Assembly: GCA_029550685.1 (NCBI GenBank)
Contig: JAKPGY010000056.1
Coordinates: 1 to 32,463 of the forward strand
Direction of reading: 5' to 3'
Length of the DNA stretch: 32,463 nucleotides
Source: Bacillota bacterium
GTDB taxonomy: Bacteria > Bacillota > Syntrophomonadia > Syntrophomonadales > Syntrophomonadaceae
The position numbers and the translations under genes are program-made. Shown here in pieces: positions 1 through 8,861 of this stretch. How positions within the stretch are numbered: the stretch's first letter is position 1; the number at the start of each line of letters is the position of its first letter. The notes below the pieces were generated by a model that was not told the DNA's origin, searched no databases, and worked only from the letters and a program-made list of their open reading frames with translations.

Positions 1-819
1 GTAGCCCTGGGCGGTGATCCGGCTATTACCTATGCGGCTACTGCTCCCTTGCCACCAGGTATCGATGAATTGCTTTTTGCCGGTTTCTTACGTAAAAAAC
101 CGGTGGATTTGGTAAAATGCCTAACCATTGATATGGAAGTACCAGCCGATGCTGAAATCGTTCTGGAAGGATATGTTGATCCCCACGAACGACGTATGGA
201 AGGACCTTTTGGTGATCACACAGGTTATTACTCTCTAGCTGATGAATATCCAGTTTTTCATGTAACAGCGATAACAAGAAGGAGAAAAGCTATCTATCCC
301 ACTACCATAGTAGGCCGTCCTCCTCAGGAGGACTGCTATATGGCTTTAGCTACTGAGAGAATTTTCCTTCCCTTATTGAAGTTTCAACTTCCCGAAGTAG
401 TTGATATGCACTTACCCATGGAAGGAGTTTTTCATAACTGTGTGTTGATTAGTATCCGTAAATCCTATCCCGGTCATGCCAGAAAGATAATGAGCTCTCT
501 TTGGGGTATGGGACAGATGATGTTTGCCAAGTTCATAGTGGTAGTAGATGAGGATGTGGATGTGCAAAATGTGTCGGAAGTCATGTGGAAGGTGTTTAAC
601 AATGTTGATCCCCGCCGGGATACTATGATTGTTGACGGGCCTTTAGATGTCTTAGATCATTCGGCTCCCATGGCCTTAATGGGCTCAAAAATGGGGATTG
701 ATGCCACTCGCAAGTGGGTTAGTGAAGGACACCCTCGGGAATGGCCTAAAGATATTAAAATGTCACCAGATATAGTGGAGCTAGTTAGCCGGAAGTGGAG
801 TGAGTACGGTATTGAGTAA
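1..819 (+). CDS. ubiD: UbiD family decarboxylase, 3' part (5' end outside window)
   Basis: Reading frame 1 is open from the first base, so the gene starts upstream of the window; 272 codons plus stop are visible. UbiD enzymes are prenylated-FMN-dependent non-oxidative decarboxylases of aromatic or unsaturated acids; in quinone synthesis they decarboxylate the prenylated ring acid. The family hallmark EGPFGDHTGYY (codons about 67-77 of the visible part) carries acidic residues of the active site, and the N-terminal GGDP and later VDPRRD stretches are also typical. It overlaps ubiA by about 20 bases and lies two genes before ubiX, which makes its prenyl-FMN cofactor. In an anaerobic Firmicute the likely pathway is menaquinone by the futalosine route (MqnL role), but that specificity is inferred. 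The internal TTG at 49 is not a credible start because conserved sequence lies before it. Confidence 0.93.
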   Translation, partial: VALGGDPAITYAATAPLPPGIDELLFAGFLRKKPVDLVKCLTIDMEVPADAEIVLEGYVDPHERRMEGPFGDHTGYYSLADEYPVFHVTAITRRRKAIYPTTIVGRPPQEDCYMALATERIFLPLLKFQLPEVVDMHLPMEGVFHNCVLISIRKSYPGHARKIMSSLWGMGQMMFAKFIVVVDEDVDVQNVSEVMWKVFNNVDPRRDTMIVDGPLDVLDHSAPMALMGSKMGIDATRKWVSEGHPREWPKDIKMSPDIVELVSRKWSEYGIE

Positions 820-1660
820 GTTAAAAGATTATTTGGCTATGATAGATTTTAGCCACACTCTATTCGGGCTGCCCTTTGCTTATTTGGGGGCTTTTCTGGC
901 TCATAATGGTACAGTTACTCTGCACCAGTTGATCTGGATTACGGTGGCCATGGTCAGTGCTCGTACGGCTGCCCTGAGTTTAAACCGGATAATAGATTTA
1001 CCTTATGATGCAGCCAATCCTCGTACAGCAGGATGGACATTGCCCTCTGGCCGCTTAAATCCTCGTTGGGTTTGGATAGGGGTTTTCTTTTTCTTAGCCT
1101 TGCTGCTTTTTGCAGCGAGCCAGCTAAACCCGTTGTGTTTGAAACTATCACCACTGGCGGTAGTGATTTTATGGGGTTATTCATATACTAAGCGCTATAC
1201 CTGGTTGTGCCATCTTTTCTTGGGCATGGCAATTGGTATGGGCCCGATAGGAGCTTGGTTCGCAGTTACTGGAACTTTTGACTGGCAGCCGTTTTTACTG
1301 GGAGCGGCGGTGGCGTTTTGGATAGCTGGATTTGATACTATGTATGCTTGCCAGGATATAGAGTTTGATCGTCAGACTGGTTTATACTCTATACCAGCTC
1401 GGTTTGGAGAAAGGAACGCTTTAATCTTTTCAACTGTGTTTCATATTTTGACGGTGATTTTCCTTATACTTACTGGTGTAGTCTTGCAACTGGGCGGATG
1501 GTTTTATGGAGGAGTTGTTCTGGCAGCTGTCGTTTTGGTATATGAGCATAGAATCGTTCAACCGGGGGATTTATCCAGGGTAAAGCAAGCTTCTTTTCAA
1601 CTTAACCACTATGTGGGTTTATTGGTGTTGATAGCCGCCTTAATAGATATTTATACCTGA
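800..1660 (+). CDS. ubiA: UbiA family prenyltransferase
   Basis: An integral membrane protein of about 286 residues with many hydrophobic helices that attaches a polyprenyl chain to an aromatic acid in the inner membrane. Both Asp-rich motifs are visible: NRIIDLPYD at residues 62-70 (NxxxDxxxD) and QDIEFDRQTG near 190, which bind Mg2+ and the prenyl diphosphate. The GTG at 800 overlaps the ubiD end; a TTG at 812 is an alternative with a similarly plausible GGAG upstream, so the exact start is uncertain. Together with UbiD, UbiX and the polyprenyl synthase downstream it forms a quinone-tail cassette. In a menaquinone producer this would be the MqnP-type enzyme; 4-hydroxybenzoate polyprenyltransferase is the default annotation. 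The substrate cannot be decided from sequence alone. Confidence 0.92.
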   Translation: MSTVLSKLKDYLAMIDFSHTLFGLPFAYLGAFLAHNGTVTLHQLIWITVAMVSARTAALSLNRIIDLPYDAANPRTAGWTLPSGRLNPRWVWIGVFFFLALLLFAASQLNPLCLKLSPLAVVILWGYSYTKRYTWLCHLFLGMAIGMGPIGAWFAVTGTFDWQPFLLGAAVAFWIAGFDTMYACQDIEFDRQTGLYSIPARFGERNALIFSTVFHILTVIFLILTGVVLQLGGWFYGGVVLAAVVLVYEHRIVQPGDLSRVKQASFQLNHYVGLLVLIAALIDIYT

Positions 1661-1698
1661 CTTGGGTTATTAACACATCAAGAAAGGACCGATTGTAA

Positions 1699-2283
1699 AT
1701 GGCTAGATACATTGTTGGCATAACTGGAGCAAGTGGAGTAGTGTATGGGTTGCGGCTTCTAGATATTTTACTGAAGCAGGAGCATGAAGTCCATTTGGTG
1801 GTAACGGACCCGGCTCGTATTGTAATCGCTGAAGAAATGAAATGGGATATGCAAGAAGACTGGAAAACAGAAATTCATAACCATCTTTCCGGTAAAGGAA
1901 ATTTAACTATATACGATAACTCCTTTATTGCTGCCCCCATAGCCAGCGGATCCTTCCGGGTTAATGGAATGATAGTTATTCCCTGTACTATGGCTAGCGT
2001 GGCTGCCTTCGCTGGAGGAACAGCCCGAAGTTTGCTGGAAAGAGCAGCCGACGTTATGCTGAAAGAAAAAACACCTTTGATAATAGTTCCGCGGGAGACC
2101 CCTTTAAGTTCTATTCATTTGCGCAATATGTTAACATTGGCTGATGCGGGAGCCCATATTGTCCCGGCTATGCCCGCTTTTTATGCGGCTCCTAAAACTA
2201 TTAATGATTTGGTAGATTTTATAGTTGGTAAGGTATTGGATGCCATAGGCCTAGAGCATGAGCTTTTTAAGCGTTATGGATAG
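1699..2283 (+). CDS. ubiX: UbiX flavin prenyltransferase
   Basis: 194 residues, the normal size for UbiX/Pad1. The enzyme joins dimethylallyl phosphate to FMN to make prenylated FMN, the cofactor of UbiD. The N-terminal GITGASGVVYGLRLLD is the FMN/phosphate-binding Rossmann-like start; IPCTMASVAAFAGG and the later LIIVPRETPLSSIHLRNM are characteristic of the family. The ATG is preceded by AAAGGA at a workable distance. It lies 38 bases after ubiA, so co-transcription with ubiD-ubiA is likely. It is a soluble cytoplasmic enzyme, usually dodecameric in studied homologues. Confidence 0.95.
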   Translation: MARYIVGITGASGVVYGLRLLDILLKQEHEVHLVVTDPARIVIAEEMKWDMQEDWKTEIHNHLSGKGNLTIYDNSFIAAPIASGSFRVNGMIVIPCTMASVAAFAGGTARSLLERAADVMLKEKTPLIIVPRETPLSSIHLRNMLTLADAGAHIVPAMPAFYAAPKTINDLVDFIVGKVLDAIGLEHELFKRYG

Positions 2284-2357
2284 CTTTTTAGATAGTATAG
2301 TAAACTCCATGGAGAACCTTTATAATAATGTAGTAATGCCTGAGTAAGGGGACGATT

Positions 2358-3326
2358 ATGGGGGATTTCGATTTATTTAAATTAATACGTGATGAGATGG
2401 AAATAGTTGAAGCCCGTCTATATGAGAACGTGGATACGCCGGAAACTTTACTGTATGAAGCATCAACTCATCTTATTAAGGCTGGAGGTAAACGGATGCG
2501 CCCTGGCTTTGCCCTATTGGCAGCGCGAATGTACCAGGATGACATTAGCTATGCCATTCCCTTAGCAACAGCTTTGGAATTGGTTCATATGGCAACCTTG
2601 GTCCACGATGATGTTATCGATAATTCATCCATTCGCCGGGGCACAGGAACAGTGAAATGCTTATGGGGCAACCGGATATCAATTTATGCGGGCAACTTTG
2701 TATTTGCCAAGGCTTTGGCGATTATTGCTGAATACAAACGCAGTGATATTCTAGAAGTAATCGCTGATGCCAGCATGAAAATATGCGAAGGCGAAATTGT
2801 GCAGATGCTCAGCTGCTACAATGTGAATCTGGGCTTAAAAAACTACTTGCGGCGTATAGAGCGTAAAACAGCCCTGCTCATCTCACTTAGCTGTCAGGTA
2901 GGAGCTATGCTGTCTACGTCGGATAGCCGGCAGATCGAGGCATTAAGAAGATATGGTTATGATCTGGGTTTGGCTTTTCAGATAACTGATGATATCCTGG
3001 ATTTTGTTGCTGATGAAGAGACTCTGGGTAAGCCCATCGGTAGCGATATACGGCAAGGTGTTATTACTCTACCTGCTTTATACGCTTTGCACCATGATGA
3101 ACACCGGGATGAGCTAGCCCGCCTATTATCTTCACCGCAGGAATGCCAGCAAAGTACTGAGCATATTATTGACATGGTGTGCGAGTCTGATGGCATTGAA
3201 TACGCGTACTCAGTGAGTCAGCATTATGCTAACCGATCAAAACGCCATCTAGAATTGTTGCCGGACACACCTGTTAAAGAAACACTGCGTGAACTGGCCG
3301 ATTTCATTTTGGCAAGAGATTACTGA
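2358..3326 (+). CDS. Long-chain polyprenyl diphosphate synthase (heptaprenyl/octaprenyl type)
   Basis: 322 residues. It extends farnesyl diphosphate with isopentenyl diphosphate units to give the quinone side-chain precursor. Both Asp-rich Mg2+ motifs are intact: DDVID at residues 84-88 and DDILD at 211-215, with GGKRMRP at 43-49 before the first. The size and the quinone-gene context fit the HepT/IspB group rather than short-chain IspA. The chain length of the product cannot be read reliably from sequence; if the homologue acts as HepT it would need a small HepS partner, which is not visible in the window. The ATG is preceded by GGGGA. The 74-base gap from ubiX contains a TATAAT at 2321-2326, but no good -35 element accompanies it. 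Confidence 0.93.
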   Translation: MGDFDLFKLIRDEMEIVEARLYENVDTPETLLYEASTHLIKAGGKRMRPGFALLAARMYQDDISYAIPLATALELVHMATLVHDDVIDNSSIRRGTGTVKCLWGNRISIYAGNFVFAKALAIIAEYKRSDILEVIADASMKICEGEIVQMLSCYNVNLGLKNYLRRIERKTALLISLSCQVGAMLSTSDSRQIEALRRYGYDLGLAFQITDDILDFVADEETLGKPIGSDIRQGVITLPALYALHHDEHRDELARLLSSPQECQQSTEHIIDMVCESDGIEYAYSVSQHYANRSKRHLELLPDTPVKETLRELADFILARDY

Positions 3327-3342
3327 TCGGGGGATAGAAAAG

Positions 3343-4095
3343 ATGGCACTAAGAGATATGACAGATGAACAAAAACAGACTATTATTGAACATCTGGAAG
3401 AACTACGCAAATCTCTGGTTATTAGTGTTATTGCTATTGTCATCGCGGCCATAGGCTCATTTTATTTTAGCGAAGAAATTTTATCCATTATTATTTCCCC
3501 CCTGACATCCTTAAATGAGAACCTAATCGTTACCGGTGTAACGGAAGCTTTTTTTGTAAAGCTTAAACTTGCTTTTTTGGCAGGGTTCATAATAGCATTT
3601 CCCGTGGTGGTTTGGGCTATCTGGAGATTTTTCAAACCTGCATTATATCCTCATGAGAGAAAGTATATTTACACGTTATTTCCTATTAGTATTATTCTGT
3701 TTACAGTAGGAGTACTTTTTGCTTACTTTGGTATTTTGCGTTTAGTATTGAATTTCTTTATCTATATTGCCGGTGAAAATCTGGAAACCATGTTTAAGGT
3801 AGATCAATATGTTTCATTCGTAATGGCTTTTACCATCCCCTTTGGTTTAGTATTCGAACTTCCCGTTGTGGTGTTTTTCTTATCGAAGCTAGGAATTATT
3901 AATTATGAAATGCTGTCCAAGAACCGAAAGTATGCGTTATTGATAATTGTTATTCTGGCAGCAGCCCTTACCCCTGGTCCTGATCCCGTGTCCCAGATGT
4001 CCATGGCTATACCGGTTTATTTACTATATGAAGTTAGCATTTGGGTGTCCAAGTTTGCGCGTTCTGGTCGCCATCGCGGAAAAAACGATTCCTAA
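3343..4095 (+). CDS. tatC: Twin-arginine translocase subunit TatC
   Basis: The core receptor of the Tat system, which exports folded, often cofactor-containing proteins. 250 residues from the ATG at 3343, chosen because GGGGAT lies just upstream; the frame stays open further upstream to 3289, but that extension would overlap the polyprenyl synthase gene and lacks TatC-like sequence. HLEELRKSL near residues 18-26 is the cytoplasmic N-terminal signature, followed by six predicted membrane helices and the conserved loop FFKPALYPHERK. The start is 16 bases after the previous stop, so it probably belongs to the same transcript. Likely Tat clients in such organisms are periplasm-facing redox enzymes (formate dehydrogenase, hydrogenase); none is encoded here, so that link is inference. 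Confidence 0.95.
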   Translation: MALRDMTDEQKQTIIEHLEELRKSLVISVIAIVIAAIGSFYFSEEILSIIISPLTSLNENLIVTGVTEAFFVKLKLAFLAGFIIAFPVVVWAIWRFFKPALYPHERKYIYTLFPISIILFTVGVLFAYFGILRLVLNFFIYIAGENLETMFKVDQYVSFVMAFTIPFGLVFELPVVVFFLSKLGIINYEMLSKNRKYALLIIVILAAALTPGPDPVSQMSMAIPVYLLYEVSIWVSKFARSGRHRGKNDS

Positions 4096-4159
4096 GAAGA
4101 TTCCAGTTGAGAATAACGGTTTTCACTAGCTTGGTGGTGTCTGATAAGCCTTGCATTGC

Positions 4160-4188
4160 TTTACAAAGTAGGCGCCTTTTGTCATAAT
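4160..4188 (+). promoter_or_regulatory. Predicted sigma-A promoter before tatA
   Basis: TTTACA (5 of 6 to TTGACA) at 4160-4165, a 17-base spacer, and CATAAT (5 of 6 to TATAAT) at 4183-4188. It lies in the 159-base gap between tatC and tatA, which otherwise shows no gene. It could drive tatA and, by read-through of the terminator at 4442, the heme operon. Sequence match only. Confidence 0.55.
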
Positions 4189-4254
4189 AACTAATATCAA
4201 GATCAGCTAAACTCCACAACAGTAGTTAAGCTGCCCCAAAGGAGGAGTCTTGTT

Positions 4255-4437
4255 TTGTTTGGCTTAATTGGTAATTTCGGACCTTGGGAACTTGCTCTGA
4301 TATTGATAATCGTGTTGATTATTGTTGGCCCAGGAAAACTTCCCCAGGTGGGGCAATCCTTGGGAAAAGCTATACAGAGTTTCCGAAAAGCAAAAGAAGA
4401 CGAACTGGATGAATTAGAAGAAAAGACAGAAAAGTAG
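4255..4437 (+). CDS. tatA: TatA/TatE family Sec-independent translocase subunit
   Basis: A 60-residue pore-forming Tat component. One membrane helix (about residues 10-25) is followed by the diagnostic hinge GPGKLPQVGQSLGKAI and then a charged amphipathic tail ending in a Glu/Lys-rich segment. The start is a TTG, supported by AAAGGAGGAG ending about 9 bases upstream and by the typical MFG opening; no in-frame ATG fits. It is preceded by its own predicted promoter and followed by a strong terminator, so it may form a one-gene transcript although it is functionally paired with tatC upstream. The short tail favours TatA/TatE over TatB. Confidence 0.95.
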   Translation: MFGLIGNFGPWELALILIIVLIIVGPGKLPQVGQSLGKAIQSFRKAKEDELDELEEKTEK

Positions 4438-4441
4438 ACTG

Positions 4442-4465
4442 GGTCTGACTTCAGACCTTTTTTTT
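4442..4465 (+). terminator. Rho-independent terminator after tatA
   Basis: GGTCTG (4442-4447) pairs with CAGACC (4452-4457) over the loop ACTT, followed by eight T residues. It ends only 20 bases before the met8 start codon, leaving no room for a separate promoter between them, so it may act as an attenuator for the heme operon. Confidence 0.85.
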
Positions 4466-4485
4466 AACATGCAGGAGGATGGGGC

Positions 4486-5127
4486 GTGGCAGATTTATTC
4501 CCAATATTTGTTGCTATGAACAATCAACGTTGTGTGGTGGTGGGTGGAGGCCAGGTCGCTGAGCGGAAAGTAGAGAATTTATTGGAATATTCTGTGCATA
4601 TTGACGTAATTAGTCCGGAAGCCACTCCTAAATTGCAGAATTGGGCAGAAAAACATTTGATTAATTGGATTGCCAGGGGTTTTCAACCCACTGATATTCA
4701 AGAAGCTTTTTTGGTTTTTGCCGCTACCGATGATCCAAGAGTAAATCGTAAAGTCGCTGGTCTTTGTCAGGAGAAAGGAATTCTAGTTAATGCGGTTGAT
4801 GATCCCGCTTATTGCGATTTTTACATTCCCTCTACCATTCGCCGTAATTCATTGGTTTTAGCAATATCAACTGAAGGCAAAAGTCCAGCCTATGCCAAAA
4901 GACTGCGTAAGCAGTTGGAGGAGAGCATAACCGACCTGCATGGCAAATTCGTGGATTTGTTAGGGGAACAAAGAGAACTGGTGAAGCAAAGGGTTCCCGA
5001 CATTGAAACCAGGCGGGCCATTTTTGAAGCCCTAGCTAATTTGGATATTCTTGATTTAATAGCTCAAGGTGACGACGAACAGATAAGGGAGCGGATGGAA
5101 GAATGTATGTCCTTGTGGCAGGAGTAA
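4486..5127 (+). CDS. met8: Precorrin-2 dehydrogenase / sirohydrochlorin ferrochelatase (Met8/CysG N-terminal type)
   Basis: 213 residues, corresponding to the N-terminal half of CysG. It oxidises precorrin-2 to sirohydrochlorin with NAD+ and may insert iron to give siroheme. VVVGGGQVAERKV (about residues 18-30) is the NAD-binding loop; NAVDDP in mid-protein holds the Asp region used in catalysis by Met8/CysG, and STEGKSPAYAKRLRKQLE follows as in the family. No separate CbiK/SirB-type chelatase is visible, so this protein may do both steps; stand-alone SirC relatives only oxidise, and sequence does not settle which applies. The GTG start is backed by GGAGGATGGGG. It is the first gene of the tetrapyrrole cluster and overlaps hemA by 25 bases. 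Confidence 0.92.
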   Translation: MADLFPIFVAMNNQRCVVVGGGQVAERKVENLLEYSVHIDVISPEATPKLQNWAEKHLINWIARGFQPTDIQEAFLVFAATDDPRVNRKVAGLCQEKGILVNAVDDPAYCDFYIPSTIRRNSLVLAISTEGKSPAYAKRLRKQLEESITDLHGKFVDLLGEQRELVKQRVPDIETRRAIFEALANLDILDLIAQGDDEQIRERMEECMSLWQE

Positions 5128-6419
5128 ACCACAAGACGGCTCCGGTTGAAATAAGAGAAAAGTTTTCAATCTCTGGGCCTGCATTGCAGGAAGCTTATGC
5201 TTCATTAAGCAAATGCAGTGGGGTTGAAGGAACAGTAATACTTCACACCTGTAATCGAACGGAAATTTATGCTACCACTAGAAACATTGAGGCTGGCACC
5301 AAGGATTTGGAAAACTTTCTAAGAGGGTATTCTGGGCTTGGTTATCATGAATTAAAAAAATATTTGTATCAGCCTAATTGTTATGATGCGATTAGTCATA
5401 TCTTTAAGGTATCATCCGGGCTCGATTCTATGGTTTTAGGAGAAAACCAGATTCTGGGTCAGGTTAAGGAGGCCTACCTAGAGGCTATAGAAACGGGTGC
5501 ATCCGACGGGGTCTTGAATGCTCTTTTTCAAAAGGCCATATACGTGGGTAAAAGAGTTCGTACGGAAACCGAACTGGATAAGTATCCTACCTCCATCAGT
5601 GCCGCAGCCGTAGAATTAGCTAGACGAAGCCTAGGTGATTTACAAGACAAGACGGTTATGGTGGTGGGTGCAGGAGAAATGAGTGAACTAGCTACCCGCT
5701 ACCTTATGCATAATGGAGTCCGGTCGGTTATAGTATCGAACCGCTCCTATGATAAGGCATTATCACTGGCTGATTCGCTGCAGGGAAGAGCGATTCGCCT
5801 CGATGATCTTCCTGGCGAACTTCCGCAAACCGATATAGTTATATCCTGTACAGCAGCAGCCCATTATGTAATAAATACTGAAAACTGTGATGATAGTCTG
5901 AGAAAACGCCAGGGACGGCCTATTATTCTGATTGATATTGCAGTCCCTCGCGATATCGATCCAGCTTTGGGCAACATCCCGGGAGTTCATTTGTACGATA
6001 TAGACGATCTACAAGGAGTAGTTGATGCCAATTATCTGGAACGGCAGAGGGCATCCAGGCAAGCAGAAAAAATTATCGCTGAGGAGCTGGAAAAGTTTAA
6101 TCAATGGCTGGGTACTCTATATGTTGTACCGGTAATAACTGCCTTAAAATCCCAGGCTGAGGCCATAAAAATGCAGGAACTAAATAAAGCCATGAACCGT
6201 CTGGGGAAAATATCTGCTCATCAACAAAAGGTTTTGGGATCTATGGCCAATTCCATAGTCAACCAGCTGTTACACCGTCCAGTGGTAACCTTAAAGGAAA
6301 TGGCAGTGAGCAATGATGGACACCTCTATGCGGAAGTGGTGAAAAAACTATTTGACCTAGAGATTGAACACGAGGAGACATTCATTGATGGAACGATTGA
6401 GACTAGGAACCAGAGGTAG
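5103..6419 (+). CDS. hemA: Glutamyl-tRNA reductase
   Basis: 438 residues. It reduces glutamyl-tRNA(Glu) with NADPH to glutamate-1-semialdehyde, the committed step of C5-pathway tetrapyrrole synthesis. GVNHKTAPVEIREKF opens the catalytic domain; the active-site Cys is Cys50 in HTCNRTEIY. SGLDSMVLGENQILGQVKEAY is cut here to its core SMVLGENQILGQ, the family signature; VMVVGAGEMSELATRYL marks the NADPH domain and the C-terminal helices form the dimerisation domain. It begins inside met8 (25-base overlap), indicating translational coupling, and its product is used by HemL encoded 6.6 kb downstream in the same cluster. Confidence 0.97.
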   Translation: MYVLVAGVNHKTAPVEIREKFSISGPALQEAYASLSKCSGVEGTVILHTCNRTEIYATTRNIEAGTKDLENFLRGYSGLGYHELKKYLYQPNCYDAISHIFKVSSGLDSMVLGENQILGQVKEAYLEAIETGASDGVLNALFQKAIYVGKRVRTETELDKYPTSISAAAVELARRSLGDLQDKTVMVVGAGEMSELATRYLMHNGVRSVIVSNRSYDKALSLADSLQGRAIRLDDLPGELPQTDIVISCTAAAHYVINTENCDDSLRKRQGRPIILIDIAVPRDIDPALGNIPGVHLYDIDDLQGVVDANYLERQRASRQAEKIIAEELEKFNQWLGTLYVVPVITALKSQAEAIKMQELNKAMNRLGKISAHQQKVLGSMANSIVNQLLHRPVVTLKEMAVSNDGHLYAEVVKKLFDLEIEHEETFIDGTIETRNQR

Positions 6420-7317
6420 TAAGCTGGCTCAGTGGCAGGCGCAAGCTGTAGCTGAACGGCTTAAAGCTTGCCATCCTGGTTTACAGGTCGAAATAGTGAT
6501 TATAAAAACAGTAGGAGATAAGATTCTGGATGTAGCTCTGTCCCGCATCGGAGACAAAGGATTATTTACCAAGGAACTAGAAAAGGCGCTGCTTGAGGGT
6601 GATATAGACATCGCGGTTCACAGTCTTAAGGATTTGCCTTCCCAGTTGGGGGAAGGATTGAGACTGTCTGCGGTTCTTCATAGAGAACATCCCGGTGACG
6701 TGCTGATTAGCAGACGAGGAGTCAAATACCATGAAATTCCGGCTGGAGGTGTTTTGGGAACATCCAGCTTGCGTAGGACTGCCCAGATCAAAGCCCTGCG
6801 TCCAGACTTGCAGGTAGTTGATATTAGAGGCAATGTGGAAACGCGGATAAAAAAAATGGAAGAACAGAACCTGGACGGAATCATTCTGGCTTATGCCGGG
6901 GTAAAAAGATTAGGCTTAGAACACCTAATTACTGAACAACTGAGCTTTGATACTATGCTTCCTGCTACAGGCCAAGGAGCAATTGCTATTGAAACCCGCG
7001 ACCCTGATCCGCAGATAGATAACTTGCTAGCTCCTATCAATCATATGGAAACCTTCATAGAAATACAGGCGGAACGTGCTTTTTTGGGTAAGATGGAAGG
7101 AGGATGTCAGGTTCCCATCGGTTCTCTGGCTAAATACAAAGGGAGTGTTATAGAACTGAAGGGCCTGGTAGCCTCATTGGATGGAAGCAAGATAATACGT
7201 GATTCTATGATAGGCTCCAGCCAAGACCCGCTCCAGCTAGGCGTTGCTTTGGCTGAGCAGATGCTGGGAGCAGGAGCTGAAAATATTCTCAACTCCATAA
7301 GGACCATGGAGGATTAA
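6388..7317 (+). CDS. hemC: Hydroxymethylbilane synthase (porphobilinogen deaminase)
   Basis: 309 residues from the ATG at 6388, chosen because GAGGAG sits 10 bases upstream; the frame is open to a TTG at 6364, but that extension lacks family sequence. It polymerises four porphobilinogens into hydroxymethylbilane. LRLGTRGSKLAQWQAQ is the conserved start, KDLPSQ holds the catalytic Asp82, GTSSLRR is the substrate-binding Arg patch, and Cys240 in MEGGCQVPIG carries the dipyrromethane cofactor. The gene overlaps hemA by 32 bases and ends 4 bases before cobA-hemD. Confidence 0.97.
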   Translation: MERLRLGTRGSKLAQWQAQAVAERLKACHPGLQVEIVIIKTVGDKILDVALSRIGDKGLFTKELEKALLEGDIDIAVHSLKDLPSQLGEGLRLSAVLHREHPGDVLISRRGVKYHEIPAGGVLGTSSLRRTAQIKALRPDLQVVDIRGNVETRIKKMEEQNLDGIILAYAGVKRLGLEHLITEQLSFDTMLPATGQGAIAIETRDPDPQIDNLLAPINHMETFIEIQAERAFLGKMEGGCQVPIGSLAKYKGSVIELKGLVASLDGSKIIRDSMIGSSQDPLQLGVALAEQMLGAGAENILNSIRTMED

Positions 7318-7321
7318 TTTA

Positions 7322-8857
7322 ATGAAGAAAAAAGGTGTAGTTTACCTAATCGGTGCGGGGCCGGGAGACCCTGGCCTGTTTACTCTAAAAGGACAGCGTA
7401 TCCTGCAACAAGCAGATGTTATCATCTACGACCGTCTGGTGGGGGACACTCTACTGAATATGGCCAGAAGTGATGCCGAGAAAATTTATGTAGGCAAAGC
7501 CTCAGGCCGCCATGCTCTTTCCCAGGAGCAGATCAACCAACTACTGGTGGAAAAGGCCTCCCAGGGTTTGATAGTGGCCCGCTTAAAAGGGGGGGATCCC
7601 TTTTTATACGGGCGGGGAGGAGAAGAGGCGCAGTATGTACGCCAGCATGGCTTGGATTTTGAAGTAGTACCTGGAGTGACTTCAGCCATTGCTGTACCAG
7701 CTTATGCTGGGATACCGGTAACCCACCGTGATATGACCTCCAGTTTTGCTGTCATTACCGGCCACGAAAAACCTGGTAAAAAAGAAAGCTCTATTCGCTG
7801 GGAACATATAGCCCCTGGTATCGGAACCTTGGTTTTTCTCATGGGGGTAGAAAACTTACCCTTCATTTGTCAGAATTTGATCAGTCATGGCCGGGATCCC
7901 CAAACCCCGGTAGCTTTGATTCGCTGGGGAACCCTACCGGAGCAGGAGGTTTTAGCTGGTACCCTGGATAATATAGTCGATTTGGTGCGGGAACATGATT
8001 TTCAGCCTCCCGCTGTTATAGTGGTAGGTGAAGTGGTCCAACTGCGTGCGGAATTGAGCTGGGTTGAGAACAAACCCTTATGGGGCAAACGAATTGTGGT
8101 AACCCGTTCCCGAGCCCAGGCTAGTCAGCTGGTGGATAGGATTGTAGATTTAGGAGGAGAAGCTATTGAATTCCCGGCTATTGAGATAAAAAAGGAAGCC
8201 AATCTCAGTGGATTGCATAATGCTTTAAGTCATCTGGACAGTTACGACTGGCTGGTGTTTACTAGTGTAAATGCGGTAGATATTTTCTTTGAGGAACTGA
8301 TAGGATGCGGATATGATATCCGTGATTTAAAGGGGATTAAGCTGGCAGCTATCGGGCCAGCGACCCAGGAGCAACTGACCCGAAGAGGATTAAAAGTAGA
8401 AGTTGTTCCTGAGGAGTATCGAGCAGAAGGAATCATCAGGGCTCTGCTTTCCCTGAGTAAACCGGGACAGTGGGTACTGCTGCCCCGGGCTCGAGGAGCC
8501 CGGACTATTTTGCCCGATGAGCTGAAAAAGGCGGGGCGGCACGTAAATGAAGTTTTTCTATACGAAGCGATAACGTCTTTATCGGTGAGCCAGAAAACTT
8601 TGGAAAATATTAAACAGGGATTAATGGATTATTTGACTTTTACCAGTTCGTCAACGGTACATAACTTTGTTAAAATCGTGGGCAGAGAGAATATAGCACG
8701 AATTAATCATAATACTAAGGTAGCCTGTATTGGGCCTATTACGGCTGATACAGCACGACAATACGGGTTTACTGTAGACATACATGCCTCTGAATATACT
8801 ATCCAGGGTTTGGTTGAGGCTCTCGTAGAGGAGAGCAAAGCTAGCAGGGAGGACTAA
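7322..8857 (+). CDS. cobA-hemD: Fused uroporphyrinogen-III C-methyltransferase / uroporphyrinogen-III synthase
   Basis: 511 residues with two domains. Residues 1 to about 245 are SUMT (CobA), which methylates uroporphyrinogen III at C2 and C7 with SAM to give precorrin-2: VYLIGAGPGDPGLFTLKG, LKGGDPFLYGRGGEE and VVPGVTSAIA are its signatures. Residues about 255-505 are uroporphyrinogen-III synthase (HemD): RIVVTRSRAQASQLV, the TSVNAV segment and TFTSSSTVHNF are typical. Fusing the ring-closing enzyme to the methyltransferase channels flux toward siroheme instead of protoporphyrin, which agrees with the Ahb genes that follow. This fusion is common in Clostridia. No hemE, hemN or hemH is present nearby. 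Confidence 0.96.
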   Translation: MKKKGVVYLIGAGPGDPGLFTLKGQRILQQADVIIYDRLVGDTLLNMARSDAEKIYVGKASGRHALSQEQINQLLVEKASQGLIVARLKGGDPFLYGRGGEEAQYVRQHGLDFEVVPGVTSAIAVPAYAGIPVTHRDMTSSFAVITGHEKPGKKESSIRWEHIAPGIGTLVFLMGVENLPFICQNLISHGRDPQTPVALIRWGTLPEQEVLAGTLDNIVDLVREHDFQPPAVIVVGEVVQLRAELSWVENKPLWGKRIVVTRSRAQASQLVDRIVDLGGEAIEFPAIEIKKEANLSGLHNALSHLDSYDWLVFTSVNAVDIFFEELIGCGYDIRDLKGIKLAAIGPATQEQLTRRGLKVEVVPEEYRAEGIIRALLSLSKPGQWVLLPRARGARTILPDELKKAGRHVNEVFLYEAITSLSVSQKTLENIKQGLMDYLTFTSSSTVHNFVKIVGRENIARINHNTKVACIGPITADTARQYGFTVDIHASEYTIQGLVEALVEESKASRED

Positions 8858-8861
8858 TACT

